In this document: positions 1 to 10,391 of the stretch, one piece after another
Layout: each line of letters begins with the position of its first letter
How positions within the stretch are numbered: the first letter of the stretch is position 1
Source: Oscheius onirici
Taxonomy: Eukaryota > Nematoda > Chromadorea > Rhabditida > Rhabditidae
Length of the DNA stretch: 64,000 bases
Assembly (NCBI GenBank): GCA_932521025.1
Contig: OW051472.1
Span: forward strand, 4,216,001 to 4,280,000
Direction of reading: 5' to 3'
Position numbers and translations under genes: made by a program
Notes under the pieces: model-generated
What the model saw: the letters and a program-made list of their open reading frames with translations, nothing else
The model's database searches: none
What the model was told of the DNA's origin: nothing

Positions 1-385
1 GCAAAGTGAAAAACCAGAAAACGAGTAAAACCAGGAAGATCGAAAAAAAAAACCGATAAAACTGGAAAAAGTAAAAAAAAAAAATATTTAAGACCGCCCA
101 AATTCCGTCGTTTAAGACCGCTCAAACTCCTTTTTTGTTTAATACCGCCTAAACTTTTTAAGACCGCCTAAAGTACAGTAGGACCGACGAGAACAGTTTC
201 TTATTAAAATCATCGAATAAACAAAAATGTTAAATTTATTGACTAAAAACAGAAGAAAATCACTGCCGTTCGGTGAGGACGAGCTGGAACGGGACACCGC
301 TTTCTGGCAGAAGATCTTCACGAGCCCAGACGATCATCTCCATTTTGCGTTGACCAGATCGGAAGACGACGGCTGAAATAGCTTC
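1..385. repeat. A-rich and degenerate 'AAGACCGCC' repeats, no gene seen
   Basis: The first 180 bases hold several imperfect copies of a unit like TTTAAGACCGCCYAAA (about 89-175), preceded by purine-rich simple sequence with 'ACCGATAAAACTGG'-like repeats. No convincing coding exon was found. The rest is the 3' flank of the minus-strand F-box gene. The unit may belong to a dispersed or tandem repeat cut by the window edge. Confidence 0.5.
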
Positions 386-1390
386 CTACAAGCATGTAAA
401 AGAGAAGAACATACTGCGATATCCAAGACGACTGACCGTGATAGATGTGACTCGATTGGCATAGATGTAGAGGAGACGATTGAGCTCCTTCGTGGCTTCG
501 TTGGCTACCAAATAGGCATGGAAGAACTTTTTCAGGTTTCCGGCCAAGAACTTCTGCAATCTATCTTTACACAAATACAGAGAGGAAATCATACCTTTAA
601 TGTGTTCTCGAGGATCTGAAGATTGGGCAATTCTCGAATGAGGACCAAATCGCCAAGGAAACATACGCCCTTCCAAGCGTCGTCTGACTTGTCCAGAAAA
701 GTTTCGCAGACGAAACTGCTCCGAGCGACTGAAGGGACTTCTTGAAGGCGGAACGGAAAACATCCTTGCGTACAGACAAAGGACGATTTCGTGTTCTTCA
801 CAAACTGTTCAAAGACTTCTCCATTGACGGAAGAGGGCAGATTTCCGACGATTTCAATCGTGACACGACCAAACTGCTGGTGCTTGAAGAAGTCGCTGGC
901 AGCCTCCATCGTCTCTTCCACATGTTCCTCCAGTTCAATGACCACGGAGACTCCTCGAGCTCTGATGGAAACCTGCTCAAAGGCCGAGATGGGAATGCCG
1001 GAGAGAGGACGATCAGTTGTGAGCCACGATCCTTGGAAGGCTCCTCTCGGACGATGGACAAACGTGAGTAGCGGAAAGGTCGGAGAGATGTTGATGGAAC
1101 AGAATTGGAAGAGGACCGTATGGGCACGACGACACGTCAAGGCCAGGTTGAGAAACTCTTGCGGAGTTAACTAAAAAGATGGGTTTGGTTATTGAAAGAT
1201 CTCTTACGTAGGAAATAGCCATTCGAAGAACCTCATTGGGAAGTCTCAGCAAGGGCGGAAGTGTGACAGGATCGATGAAATTGTCAGCTTCTTCGTCAAC
1301 TCTCAGTTCTGAAAATTATTTTAAGAAAAAAAGAAAGAAAGAAAAACCTCGTTTCCGAATGAGAGAAAAGAGATTCGCAACGACGAACAT
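386..1390 (-). CDS. F-box protein, likely SCF ubiquitin-ligase adaptor
   Basis: Model complement(join(386..553,595..1170,1208..1308,1348..1390)), 295 aa, all introns 37-41 nt and frame-consistent. The N-terminal third contains an F-box-like motif: a stretch reading LPNEVLRMAISY joins across an intron to LTPQEFLNLALTCRRAHTVL, the usual L-P-x-E-v/l ... L..L..tCr pattern that binds Skp1. The remaining 220 residues show no recognisable LRR, WD40 or Kelch repeats, so the substrate-binding part is unknown. F-box genes are greatly expanded and fast evolving in nematodes, which fits the absence of a clear orthologue. The last intron acceptor was chosen (…TTGCAG at 554) because it keeps a helical, charged C terminus; an alternative acceptor 7 nt upstream gives a less protein-like tail. 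Start at 1390 is the first ATG compatible with exon 2 phase. Confidence 0.65.
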
Positions 1391-1556
1391 ACTCTCTACA
1401 GAACAGTAGTCTACTGAACATCGCTTTCCTTTCAAAACTTGTCAAATTCTCGACAAGTACTTTTAAAAGCTGATAAGAGAAACCTTTAGCATCATCTCAC
1501 TCGACAGGATTATAACAGATTGTGATAACAAGGCGAGACTCATTCCATCCGTCGAG

Positions 1557-4554
1557 ATGGAATCTGGCCGAACGTCCAAGTCTAGGGTTTCGTGTTCCAC
1601 AGCCCGTAAGTCTTTTGTCGATCGAATAGAGCTGGAATTCAGTTGCGCTGTTTATTGCCGTAGCCTTGGGCACCACTTCAGTTGTCCTCAATATTATCAT
1701 TCTGACCAAAGCGAACACGATCAACACAAACACAAATGTCAGTTTGTAATGTTCATTTTGACAAGAACTTTAGGCCATCCAGACCGCCCTTCATCCTGTC
1801 TCTACTGTTAACCCATCTCCAGTTATAACCACCTCTACTGACGAGCCTTCGAGTAAGTCTCATCTTCATACAGATGTAGTGACAATGACTCCATCACCCA
1901 CGCCAGACACCAATAACTGCCAGACAATGGGTCCGGTTAGCACCTCTCCCGGATTCAAAGACGCCGCTGGGCTCCTTCTAAGCGGCTTAGACGAGTCTGT
2001 GGATCCCTGTGATGATTTTTACGGATTTACTTGCAATAAGGTGAGCAAAGTTTGATCTGAATGGTTTTTCTTTTGCAGTATTTGGCTTCGATCAACTTAG
2101 GACAAGGAACAAGCCGAAAAGGAACATATGACGATTCTCAAGCTGCGGTAAACATGCAGATTGCTGGATTCCTCAAAGAAATAAATGACACCGATCCTAA
2201 TGTGTCGTTGACCGAAAGAATTACTAAGAGAGCTTTTGACTCATGTGTTCATGGATTTTCTGGTCTGTTTCAAAATCTTGATGACGTGAAGAAGGAAGTG
2301 AATGTTTTGTTCGGAGGAGCACCATTCGCCGGAGGAGTCTTGTCCGAAACTGTTAACTTGTTCGGAGTCGCCGGTTATTTGGAACAGAACCACGCGTTGG
2401 GGACCTTGCTCAGTTCATGGGTGTCTGTCGACTATCAAGACGTGCAACGGAATGCACTTTATATCAGTCAGCCGGATCTCGACATGCCTCTCGACTACTT
2501 CACCTTGCCGCAGTACATCGACCAGCTCGTCTCGGAACAGGACAGTGTCTTCCAGGTCATGAAGGATTACAGTGCAGCCCCCGGAGTTCAAGTCACAGAT
2601 GCTTATTTGCAAGATGCCGCTCAAAAAGTTGTTCAGTTTGAAGTTCTGATCGCCATGGCTTCGTGGTCGGATGACTTGCTCAGGAACTACCGCCAGCAAT
2701 ACAACCCTTTCAATATGACCGATCTTCAAAAGACGTATCCAAACATTGACTGGTACAACTATCTTCACAATATGCTCGATGGGATCCAGGCGAACGACGC
2801 CATTGATCTGGACGAAGTCGTACTCTCTACGCCTTCCTACTTTGGATGGCTAGATTCTATATTTGAAGGGAAGATCGTCGACCAGAATACGATCGCCAAC
2901 TATATGATTGTTCAAATGCTCATGGACACGAGCGAGTTTTGGGATTCAACGATGTCTAGACTGGCTCGAAAAAAGAACTACATACCTTACGCCATGCGGA
3001 AGGGAACAGGAGTCAGCAGGTGAATAAAGTCGTGCTCGATCACAAGTGATCATGTTCAGAGTAGGAAAACGACACTTCCGTAGATTTGACCAAGATCCAA
3101 TTGAAATTGGATGTTTAGACGCTTTAATGGCGTATATGCCTCACGGACCTGGTTACGTATACGTGAAAAATGTGGTGAACAGAGACGCTGTCATTGCCGA
3201 TATCAGAAGCCAGACAGAACGTGTCATTTCCAACTTCCAGAACATGATGCGGACGCTACCGTGGATGAGTCCCAACTCTTTGGAGATGGCTCTAAACAAA
3301 TGTAACTGTTTTTTGTAACACATTCTTAACCAAATCTCAGCCAACTCTCTATACCAGAACTACGGATACCCGGAAACTTTCTTCGGCGACTTTAAAAAAG
3401 ACTTTGCTCAAATCGACAAGTACCACAGTGTAGGCCAAAAGCCTTTTGTTCGATCCTGTCGTTCCAGGACTACGCCGATATTCTCAACTTCGAAAAGACG
3501 GATGTTTATGACATAATGCGAGTTCTGAAGAGAGGTCTCTATGTACGCGAGGCCTTCCGTCTATTGACGAAAGAAGGCAACAGTTATTGGGACGGAGATC
3601 TCCGGAAGAACTTCTTGCAGTCGTCAGCAATGGTCAATGCTTGGTACTTAATTGTGAAAGATGCAACGAAAGAAATTTTCAGGTACCAGCCGGAACGGAA
3701 CTCGATCAGTTTCCCTTTCGCCATCTTCAACCCTCCCTACTATAACCTCGACTTCCCACAAGCCTATAACTATGCTGGTAAACAAACTCACTGAAAAGAT
3801 CTTGATGGCAACTTTTAGGACAAGGAGGCACTGGTGGACATGAGTTGACACATGGATTTGATGACGAAGGAGTACAATTCGACTGGTTTTCCGTTCGAGT
3901 AAATAGACTAAAAGAGTTCAGGGACGGTAGTATGACCGACTGCGTTGCCAATCCCTATAAATGCGGCTGGATGGATGCAAGCTCTTCGGATGGATTCACG
4001 GATATGGCTCAATGCGTCGTCTCTCAGTACAACTCCCAGTGCTGTCCTCTGAAAACTGGAAATGTCCATTGTGCCAACGGAGCCACTACGCAAGGGGAGA
4101 ACATTGCTGATCTGGGCGGACAACAAGCAGCATAGTACGAGATTTCAGCTGTTTTTTTTTTGCAAAAATACTTTTTAGCTTTGCCTACCGCGAATGGGTT
4201 CAGGCTCAAGGAAAAGAAGAGGACAGGTAAGACACTCTATTTGTCTGTCCTCTATTTTTAGAATTCCTGGTATGGCTCAATACACCCCGAATCAAGTCTT
4301 CTGGATCACGTACGGATATTCTTGGTTCAGTTATTTTTTAATCTTTGAAAAAACATCAAAGCTTCAGGTGTATGAAGCAGACTGACGCGAATATGGTCCG
4401 ACAATTGCTGACGAATCCTCATGCTCCAGCACAATGTCGAACAAATAACGTGATGCAGGATATACCTCAATTTGGACGAGATTTCAACTGTAAGGTCGGA
4501 AGCCCGATGTATCCCACTTCTGATCAAAGATGTAAAGTCTGGGTTGGATATTAG
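1557..4554 (+). CDS. nep: Neprilysin-like M13 zinc metallopeptidase (type II membrane protein)
   Basis: Ectoenzyme expected to cleave small peptides outside the cell. Exon 1 (1557..1605) and exon 2 (from 1643) encode a short cytosolic tail and a hydrophobic anchor (ALFIAVALGTTSVVLNIIIL). Then come a Thr/Pro-rich stalk and the M13 signature DPCDDFYGFTCNK. The catalytic part carries the zinc site HELTH (HExxH, near 3842-3856) followed by GFDDEG, the third ligand in ENIADLGG (near 4098-4121), and the C-terminal CxVW-type end (CKVWVGY). Later exons: 2079..3019, 3060..3301, 3341..3429, 3468..about 3778, then exons from about 3820, 4179 and 4262, and 4368..4554. Introns are 31-46 nt. The splice between exon 2 and the stalk exon (about 1735-1830) is ambiguous: two acceptors keep frame. 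All catalytic residues that I could check are present, so it looks like an active enzyme. Nematodes carry many nep paralogues, so I do not assign a number. Confidence 0.9.
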
Positions 4555-6160
4555 GCATGTGACTATTATTGTTGTTCCTTGGAATAAAGCTGTTACAAAT
4601 GAACTTTTTCCCAACAAGTTATCGCAAAATGCTCGACAATAGTTCTTCGCGATTCGTTTGTCTATGAAAGAGACTCGGAATGGCGTTCTGAGTCTTTGAG
4701 AGAAGTTCAAATCATGCTCGGTCGAGCATAGATGGGTCCATGTTTAGCATGGGCTGTGGAGGCTAAAACAAAGACTTTGTTGCTTGCGGAACGTTTCTGC
4801 ATTTCTGTCATCGTCTTCTCCTGGCAGACAATTGTTATTTCAAAAGCCATCTTTTCTACTTGTCAAAATCTCGTTTTTGACTTGTCGAAACTAATTGAAC
4901 ACGCTTGCCTCGGAGCTATTGTGTCCTCAGTTGTCCGCTTGTGTTCTCGTCTTCTACAATTCAGGTCAGGTCTTTTTACTCTTCCCAAAAATTTCTCACT
5001 TTTGGTCAAACTCTCTATTACTTTTCTCTTTACACCTTGACTAGGATCTGTGCGTGTCCCGAGCAACTCAGACCCGAAAATTCCAGTCTTCCACCCGAGG
5101 GCCGAATCGGATTTCGGTAAGAATCTCTTCGGAGTGACTAGCAAATTGGGTATTGGAGACTGGAGAAGTGTCTAGGTGTTGAGAGATCGACAATTTATAT
5201 AGTTCCAAAGCAATATTGCAGTCCCCAATCTCTCAACACCTAGACACTTCTCCAGTCTCCAATACCCAATTTGCTAGTCACTGAGTTGCTCGGGACACGC
5301 ACAGATCCTAGTCAAGGTGTAAAGAGAAAAGTAATAGAGAGTTTGACCAAAAGTGAGAAATTTTTGGGAAGAGTAAAAAGACCTGACCTGAATTGTAGAA
5401 GACGAGAACACAAGCGGACAACTGAGGACACAATAGCTCCGAGGCAAGCGTGTTCAATTAGTTTCGACAAGTCAAAAACGAGATTTTGACAAGTGGAAAA
5501 GATGGCTTTTGAAATAACAATTGTCTGCCAGGAGAAGACGATGGCAGAAATGCAGAAACGTTTTTATCGACGCCGGATTTGACAGAAGGAGATAAGTGTC
5601 AATCGGTATCCCTTGAGATATGAAAACTATAAAGGAGTTTTCCAGAGAGGAATTCCGGTTGGATGCGTAACAAAGAGAATTGATGTTGTTTTTTGTTCTG
5701 GTAGCTATTTTCAGGGAGCTGTTCGGAAGCAAGTGAGCCAAATGAGAAGCAATCACGATGCTATGTTTCGAAACAGCCTTTCCTCTAGTGATTTTCAAAT
5801 TTCTCTAACTGCAGGAGTTTACTGATGTGCTCTGTTCTGGTAGTTCTATCCAGTTACAGCACCTCTTTCTGTAATCCTTTTTGCTTTATTCCATGTCTTC
5901 CATGCTCTTTCACTATTCCCCTACATCCTTTGACTACGTCTACAGTCACTAACCCTTTCGCGACCACTGGATTAATTCCCCAGGACAAAGAACTTTCGTG
6001 CTTTCTCCATTTCGTATTCCTGCCAAACGTCTCTGTCATATCCTATCCCGCTTATCCCACCTCCCGCAGGAGACTCCTAACTGGTAGCTCTGAAGGAGAA
6101 GACCTTGGATTGCGTCACGGTTGTCCTTCCGCAGCCTCCTTCCTCAACCGGTCCGTCTCG
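4555..6160. other. Intergenic region dominated by a fold-back repeat
   Basis: Between the neprilysin stop and the ground-like gene I find no exon series that I trust. The long open frames at 4863-5144 (-) and 5271-5489 (+) encode almost the same peptide because they lie in the two arms of one inverted repeat (listed separately). An open frame at 5825-6250 has poor, low-complexity content and is probably chance. Confidence 0.5.
4790..5562. repeat. Large fold-back inverted repeat, about 280-bp arms
   Basis: The left arm (about 4790-5070) and right arm (about 5281-5562) are reverse complements with only a few differences (for example T/C changes near 4810 and 4860). A second nested pair, 5134-5190 against 5222-5282, extends the stem. 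The right arm is continuous, whereas the left arm is interrupted by about 60 unpaired bases at 5071-5133. The outermost arm bases read AACGTTTCTGC. No transposase is encoded. It resembles a fold-back or long-TIR MITE; an inverted duplication is the alternative. The sequence differences between arms argue against a simple assembly palindrome. Confidence 0.8.
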
Positions 6161-6165
6161 ACTAG

Positions 6166-6173
6166 TATAAATA
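6166..6173 (+). promoter_or_regulatory. Possible TATA box of the ground-like gene
   Basis: TATAAATA lies 39 bases upstream of the ATG at 6212 and on the same strand. Position and sequence fit a TATA element with a very short 5' leader. AT-rich nematode DNA makes chance matches common, so this is only suggestive. Confidence 0.35.
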
Positions 6174-6211
6174 TTCGCATCCACTTGAGGAGGAGCGGAG
6201 CCTTGTTCACA

Positions 6212-7579
6212 ATGCTGCTGTTGCTTCTTACCGTAAGTCTAGTCCTTTAGTTCTGAATATGACTCTTTTAGTGTCTTTCCACCGTAATCTTGGCTCAGTA
6301 CATGATGCCATATGGCGGTGGGTGTGGCGGTTGTCCACGACCTGCTTGTGCTCCTCCGACTCCCTGCACTCCGATGTGTCCACCTCCTCCTCCACAATTC
6401 TGCCCACCGCCTCTGCCTCCCCCTATTTGTCCTCCTCCCCCACCACCGATGATTTGGTAAGTTGCGAGAATCCAACGAGTTCACAACGAATTTAGCGCGC
6501 CACCCCCTCCCCCACCACCCTGTCCCTGCTCGATGGCTCGTCCCATGTACTACCCGATGCCGTATCAAAGTTATGGAGGCTGTGGCGGCGGAGCGATCCA
6601 AAGCTATGGTGGAGGAGGCTGCGGATCTTCCAGTGGCTGTGGGGCTCAACCAATGCCAATCATCCCGGCTCAGGTGGGACCGAATTATAAACCGGAACCG
6701 CCACACCCTACGATCTTTTTATATTCACAAAATCAACTTTTTTTGGACTAGATCAATAGTTTAGTTACATACGAGCCTCTTTGACGACCCTCACCACCAG
6801 CTTACTTTTGCCATCTCTACTTGTCTCGCTGTAAAAATGTTTGATTTGAAAAAGGTCACTTTCCAAAAATCTTGGCTGAGTATCCAGCGTTTGCGTACAG
6901 TAACTAAAAAGCAAAAATGTGAAGCCCGATGCGGGGCTCGAACCTGCGACAGCCAGATTAAGAGTGGTGCTCTACCGACTGAGCAAACCGGGCTGAAGCG
7001 GCATTATAAATTCTGAGAAGACTATGAATGTTAGCGACTTTTCTCATGACTCATACATTCAATCCGATTTTTAAATTGGACCGGTCCAATTTTTCAATAG
7101 CAGCGGGCGGACCGGTCCGGTCCAAGACCGGACCGGCGCGGTTCAATTTGAAAATCGGACCGGACCGGTCCGGACCGACGCGGTCCAGTTTGAAAAACGG
7201 ACCGGACCGGTCCAGCGCACATGCTTGCATTCGATCAAATTCTGGAACAATTTTATTAGTTCACAAACATTTTCAGAATGACTGCTGTTGCGGTTGTTCC
7301 TCACCCTGTCGGTATAAAGGCAGAGCTCGTAAGGCGGCTGGAGTCAAGACTGTCGATCCGGCTTGTAACAATGAAGAACTGCGAAAAATCATCACCGAGC
7401 TGATTTCCGAAGATGCCAGCGAATCAAAGAGAACAATCCAGGGCAGAGCCGAACAAGCTCTAGGCCACATGGTCAATGTCATCTGTGGTAAGGGCGAATT
7501 CAGTTACATTGCTCACACCGAGACATTCTGCCAGGCAACAACAGGTGATGTGACTTGTTATGCCTTCAAACCCATATAA
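6212..7579 (+). CDS. grl: Ground-like domain protein (nematode secreted, hedgehog-related family)
   Basis: Model join(6212..6232,6272..6456,6496..6673,7277..7579), 228 aa. It begins with a signal peptide (MLLLLLTCLSTVILAQ). A middle region is rich in Cys, Pro and Gly, with runs such as CPPPPPQFCPPP and YGGCGGG. The C-terminal ground-like domain (about residues 130-228) shows the conserved CCCGC..PC, the CNNEELRKII block, SKRTIQGRAEQ, VICGKGEFSYIAHTETFC and TCYAF. Such proteins are secreted and act in cuticle-associated or glial/epidermal matrix; the precise role is unknown. Intron 3 is 603 nt, far longer than neighbours, and contains an antisense tRNA-Lys relic and a GGACCGGTCC-rich repeat, which suggests growth by insertion. 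Its donor is CAG|GTGGGA. Confidence 0.88.
6924..6993 (-). pseudogene. tRNA-Lys(CTT) pseudogene inside grl intron
   Basis: Reverse-complement reading gives an intact 7-bp acceptor stem (GCCCGGT/ATCGGGC), D arm GCTCAGTCGGTAGAGC, T arm with GGTTCGAGCCCC and anticodon loop CTCTTAA. Compared with the copy at 51655, two bases (GA) are missing from the 5' side of the anticodon stem, giving CCA where CCAGA should pair with TCTGG. The molecule is 70 nt and could not form a normal anticodon arm. It lies antisense in the third intron of the ground-like gene. Confidence 0.75.
7070..7215. repeat. GGACCGGTCC-rich palindromic tandem repeat
   Basis: About six imperfect copies of a self-complementary unit (CGGACCGGACCGGTCC and variants), spaced by AT-rich 'TTCAATTTGAAAA' linkers, lie in the last intron of the ground-like gene. 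No protein-coding signal. The even purine/pyrimidine palindromes can fold into multiple hairpins; function unknown. Confidence 0.7.
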
Positions 7580-7647
7580 TTTCTGTAAATATCGTGTTTG
7601 ATTAATTAAAATTTACATCTGTACACTGTAAGTTTTACAAAAAAAAA

Positions 7648-8336
7648 CTAAGGAAATTTGATATCGGCGTCGGGCAAAGCTGAGTGGAGCTCCTGCAGTA
7701 CTTTCTCTTTTCCGTGAACGTGTTTTAGATTCTGGAGGTGGAGGGTCCGAAGGGCCTTGCATCCTTTCAGATGAACTAAGCCGAATTCTGTGATTCGAGG
7801 ACAAGAATCGATTTCGAGCGTCTTGAGTTTATTGCCGACCTCCTGAGCCATGGTCTCCAGTCCGAAATCGTGCAGGGACTTGCATCTGAAGATAAATGGA
7901 TTGAAAATGATCTCATAGAATCGTGTTGTTCTTGGCAGCTAGCTGAAAATCATAAAACGATTACATACCTGATAAATCGAACGTCCTCTATTCCTTTGAG
8001 TCCTGCAAAATGACGGCAGCCGTAGCCTGTAACCGAAGCATCTGTTGCCAAGATTGAAACGAGACGGACATCGTCTGTGGGACGACGAGGATCCAGCTCG
8101 GCACACCGTTTGATCAGGGCATTGTAGTCGGAAAAGGTGTCGTCGATTCGGTCAAACTTGGCAGCACCACCACAGCGGACAATCCATTCGGCGGCTGCAC
8201 GGTCTGGGCCTACTTCTTTAACTCGTTCGCGATCGTAATAGTTGAATCCTTCAAGAAGCCAGCGGAGACCGGGAATGTTGTGCTGTCCGAGGGCTTGAGC
8301 AAGCTTTTCTTGTTGTCTAACGAGAAAACGAGACAT
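7648..8336 (-). CDS. ATP synthase subunit s-like / DMAC2-type leucine-rich-repeat protein
   Basis: Model complement(join(7648..7885,7969..8336)), 201 aa with one 83-nt intron. The conserved block VGPDRAAAEWIVRCGG followed by a basic/aromatic segment, then TDASVTGYGCRHFAGLKGIEDVRFIRC and several LRR-like units (ITEFGLVHLKGCKALRTLHL), matches the family of ATP synthase coupling factor B (subunit s, DMAC2L) and the complex I assembly factor DMAC2. Members are mitochondrial inner-membrane-associated proteins. The family is about 200 residues long, so the model looks complete. A definite mitochondrial presequence is not obvious. DMAC2L and DMAC2 cannot be separated by eye. It converges tail-to-tail with the ground-like gene, 68 bp apart. 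Confidence 0.82.
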
Positions 8337-8423
8337 CTGCTGAAAATGTTACAATTTGTGGGTATATATAACAGGAAATATGTAGGTCAAAACAAAGATA
8401 CGTGTGTACATGCTAAAAAGTTT

Positions 8424-10026
8424 TATATATGTTGCAGTTCAAATTGACCGGAACTAGTTCGGTCAGTTTGAACTGGTTTCTTAATCAGTTCAAATTGACC
8501 GAAACCGAAAATCAAAATTTTCGAGAAATTCAATGAGTTTGTGCTGTTTTTGCTTGTTTTTTATCAAAATTTTCACAAATCGAGGTCAGAAATGAGTTTT
8601 AGCCATACCGAAGGTGAAAATATACAATATTAAAAATTTTACTTTTTATTGGTTTTAGTACGTTCCCCCCCTAAACTACTAAAATATAAACAACCAGGTT
8701 GCAGCAAATGAACGTTTATTGACGAAATGAAAACAAATGCAAACAATGTGGGGGAAAAGGAGAAAAGCAACAGAAAAACCTACTTGTTACTACAATTGGA
8801 ATTAGTTTTATAACAACGGGAGTTACATTGCAAGGTTTTTGCTCTGCAAGAGCACTGATTTGTGTCGCATTTTCCGTTGCAATTACAATGCTGATGTCCT
8901 TGTCCTCGTGTCACTGAATACATTGAAACTGCTTCTCGGAACGTCGGCAGATTGGCATCGGAAACATCTCTGGCAAGAAGGGAGCCACCAGAACAGATTT
9001 TTCTTCTTCAATTGATCGCGTATTCGAAAGAAAAAGAAATCAGATGGGAAAGAAAACAAATATACCGATTTTTTGATGCTTGATGCATTCGATCGGCCTG
9101 TCGTTGGAGCGATTGAGCTGCTTGATCTCGTTCAATTGCGAGCATCTCGCCTTGTTTTGCCCACGAGACCCTTCTTCGGGTTCGACCAAGAGGGAATCAT
9201 CTTCTTCGTAAAATCGATCGTTGATCGTGTTCTTGACCAAATTCTTGTAGATTTACATCAAATCCTGTAATGAAACAGTTAAGAAGAAAAAAAAACTAAC
9301 CGAACAAAGCCATGTAAGCTGACCGTCCAATCCCACGATGAAATCTTATGTTCTTGATGAACTGGACCGTCGATCAGATCAACCTAGAAACAGAACTAGA
9401 TTCATAAAAACGAACTATTACCTGACATCTTTCGTTATGGCTGGCGGTGAGGAAATGTCGAATAACTAGGCTTTTTTAGCCTTCCCTCTTTCTAACGGGC
9501 ATAGTTCACAGCACTTGTTGAAGATATTGACTAATTTCCTGAAATAATGCAAATACTAGGTAAAAACATCGCATACTGTGTGATTCCTTCTTGATCCGTC
9601 CTTCTTCTGTCTGGATCCGAGTGATTTTCTTGTCCCGAACGTATTCGTCCAGTTTCACGTCGAATCGGCTTTTGTGATCTTCTTTTATTCGGTCCCTGGA
9701 ATCAATTTGGGATGTCATTTTGTCTATAATTTCGAAAAGAAATATCGAAAAGAATGTTGAAAATCAAGAACGAGAGAAGAAACATAAGTAAAAAGCAGAA
9801 AAAAATGTAGAAGAATGACGCCCGCTGGCATTTTACTGGTGATTTCAGCTCGCTTTCATATCTACATGATCTAATTTTTATGAATTGTTCAAATAAAACT
9901 AAAAATCAAAACGAAATTGTCAAAATACAAGTGAAAAATGAAGAAAATCAGCGAATAAAAATAATAAGAACGAAAACTGGTCAGTTTGAACTAGTTTGGT
10001 CAATTTGAACGGCTGGTAATTTGAAC
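8424..10026. mobile_element. Degenerate DNA transposon with inverted ends and KRBA2-type integrase remnant
   Basis: The left end (about 8424-8480) and right end (about 9978-10026) are inverted relatives: both contain GTTCAAATTGACC and a palindromic ACTAGTT-centred segment, the right end in reverse complement. Between them lie minus-strand fragments of an integrase-like transposase (listed separately). Total about 1.6 kb, too short for a full element, so it is internally deleted. Target duplication is not clear. Confidence 0.55.
8780..9718 (-). pseudogene. KRBA2-like transposon integrase remnant lacking the catalytic core
   Basis: Fragments in order on the minus strand match the integrase family shared by KRBA2-type elements. 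There is a Cys-rich zinc-binding segment (NKCCELCPLERGKAKKA), then the typical RCQVDLIDG block at about 9370-9430, and finally a Cys-rich tail with GQGHQHCNCNGKC and CSCRAKTLQCNSRC ending at 8780. What should lie between, the DDE/rve catalytic core, is absent. Joining the pieces needs intron-like gaps of 30-40 nt, some with weak signals and frame changes. I read it as a decayed or internally deleted transposase rather than a working gene, but a domesticated short product cannot be excluded. Confidence 0.6.
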
Positions 10027-10391
10027 ATATAGAAATAACGTTTGAGTAATGTATGTAGATGGAGCTAAAAACACAACACCAAAAAAAGATGTAGAGTAGA
10101 GTGAAAATAATATGACAACGAGTTTGACAGAGTCACACGGTTTTCTGCGCCGAACTTGCCCTCCTCTCTTTTCCACCGCCAAAACAACAAACAACCACCT
10201 TTCGAACAGAAAAATAAACATTGTGCTGCGGAGAATTGCTGCCAGTCCAGCCGAAATGCGCCGAGACCCTTGACACTTCGAATTGGCATTTTTTCCATAT
10301 CGTCTTGTTTACGTAGATTGAGCATTTGTTTATCCTCGTCTCTTTTGTTATCCTACTTTTTATCGAAAAATAACATCGAAATATTCAGAAA
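10027..10391. other. Intergenic/5' flank of NUDCD1, nothing recognised
   Basis: AT-rich 365-bp stretch upstream of the NUDCD1 start. It ends with a T-rich tract and ATATTCAG 3-4 bases before the ATG, a plausible spliced-leader acceptor. No other gene or repeat was seen. Confidence 0.4.

Noticed and set aside
4863-5489. Two open frames on opposite strands encoding the same 70-residue peptide
   Set aside because: They are the arms of one inverted repeat. The peptide has no motif, start context or splice partners, so coding is unlikely.
5825-6250. 141-codon plus-strand open frame before the ground-like gene
   Set aside because: Ser/Phe/Pro-rich low-complexity translation, and it runs through the grl promoter and first exon in another frame.
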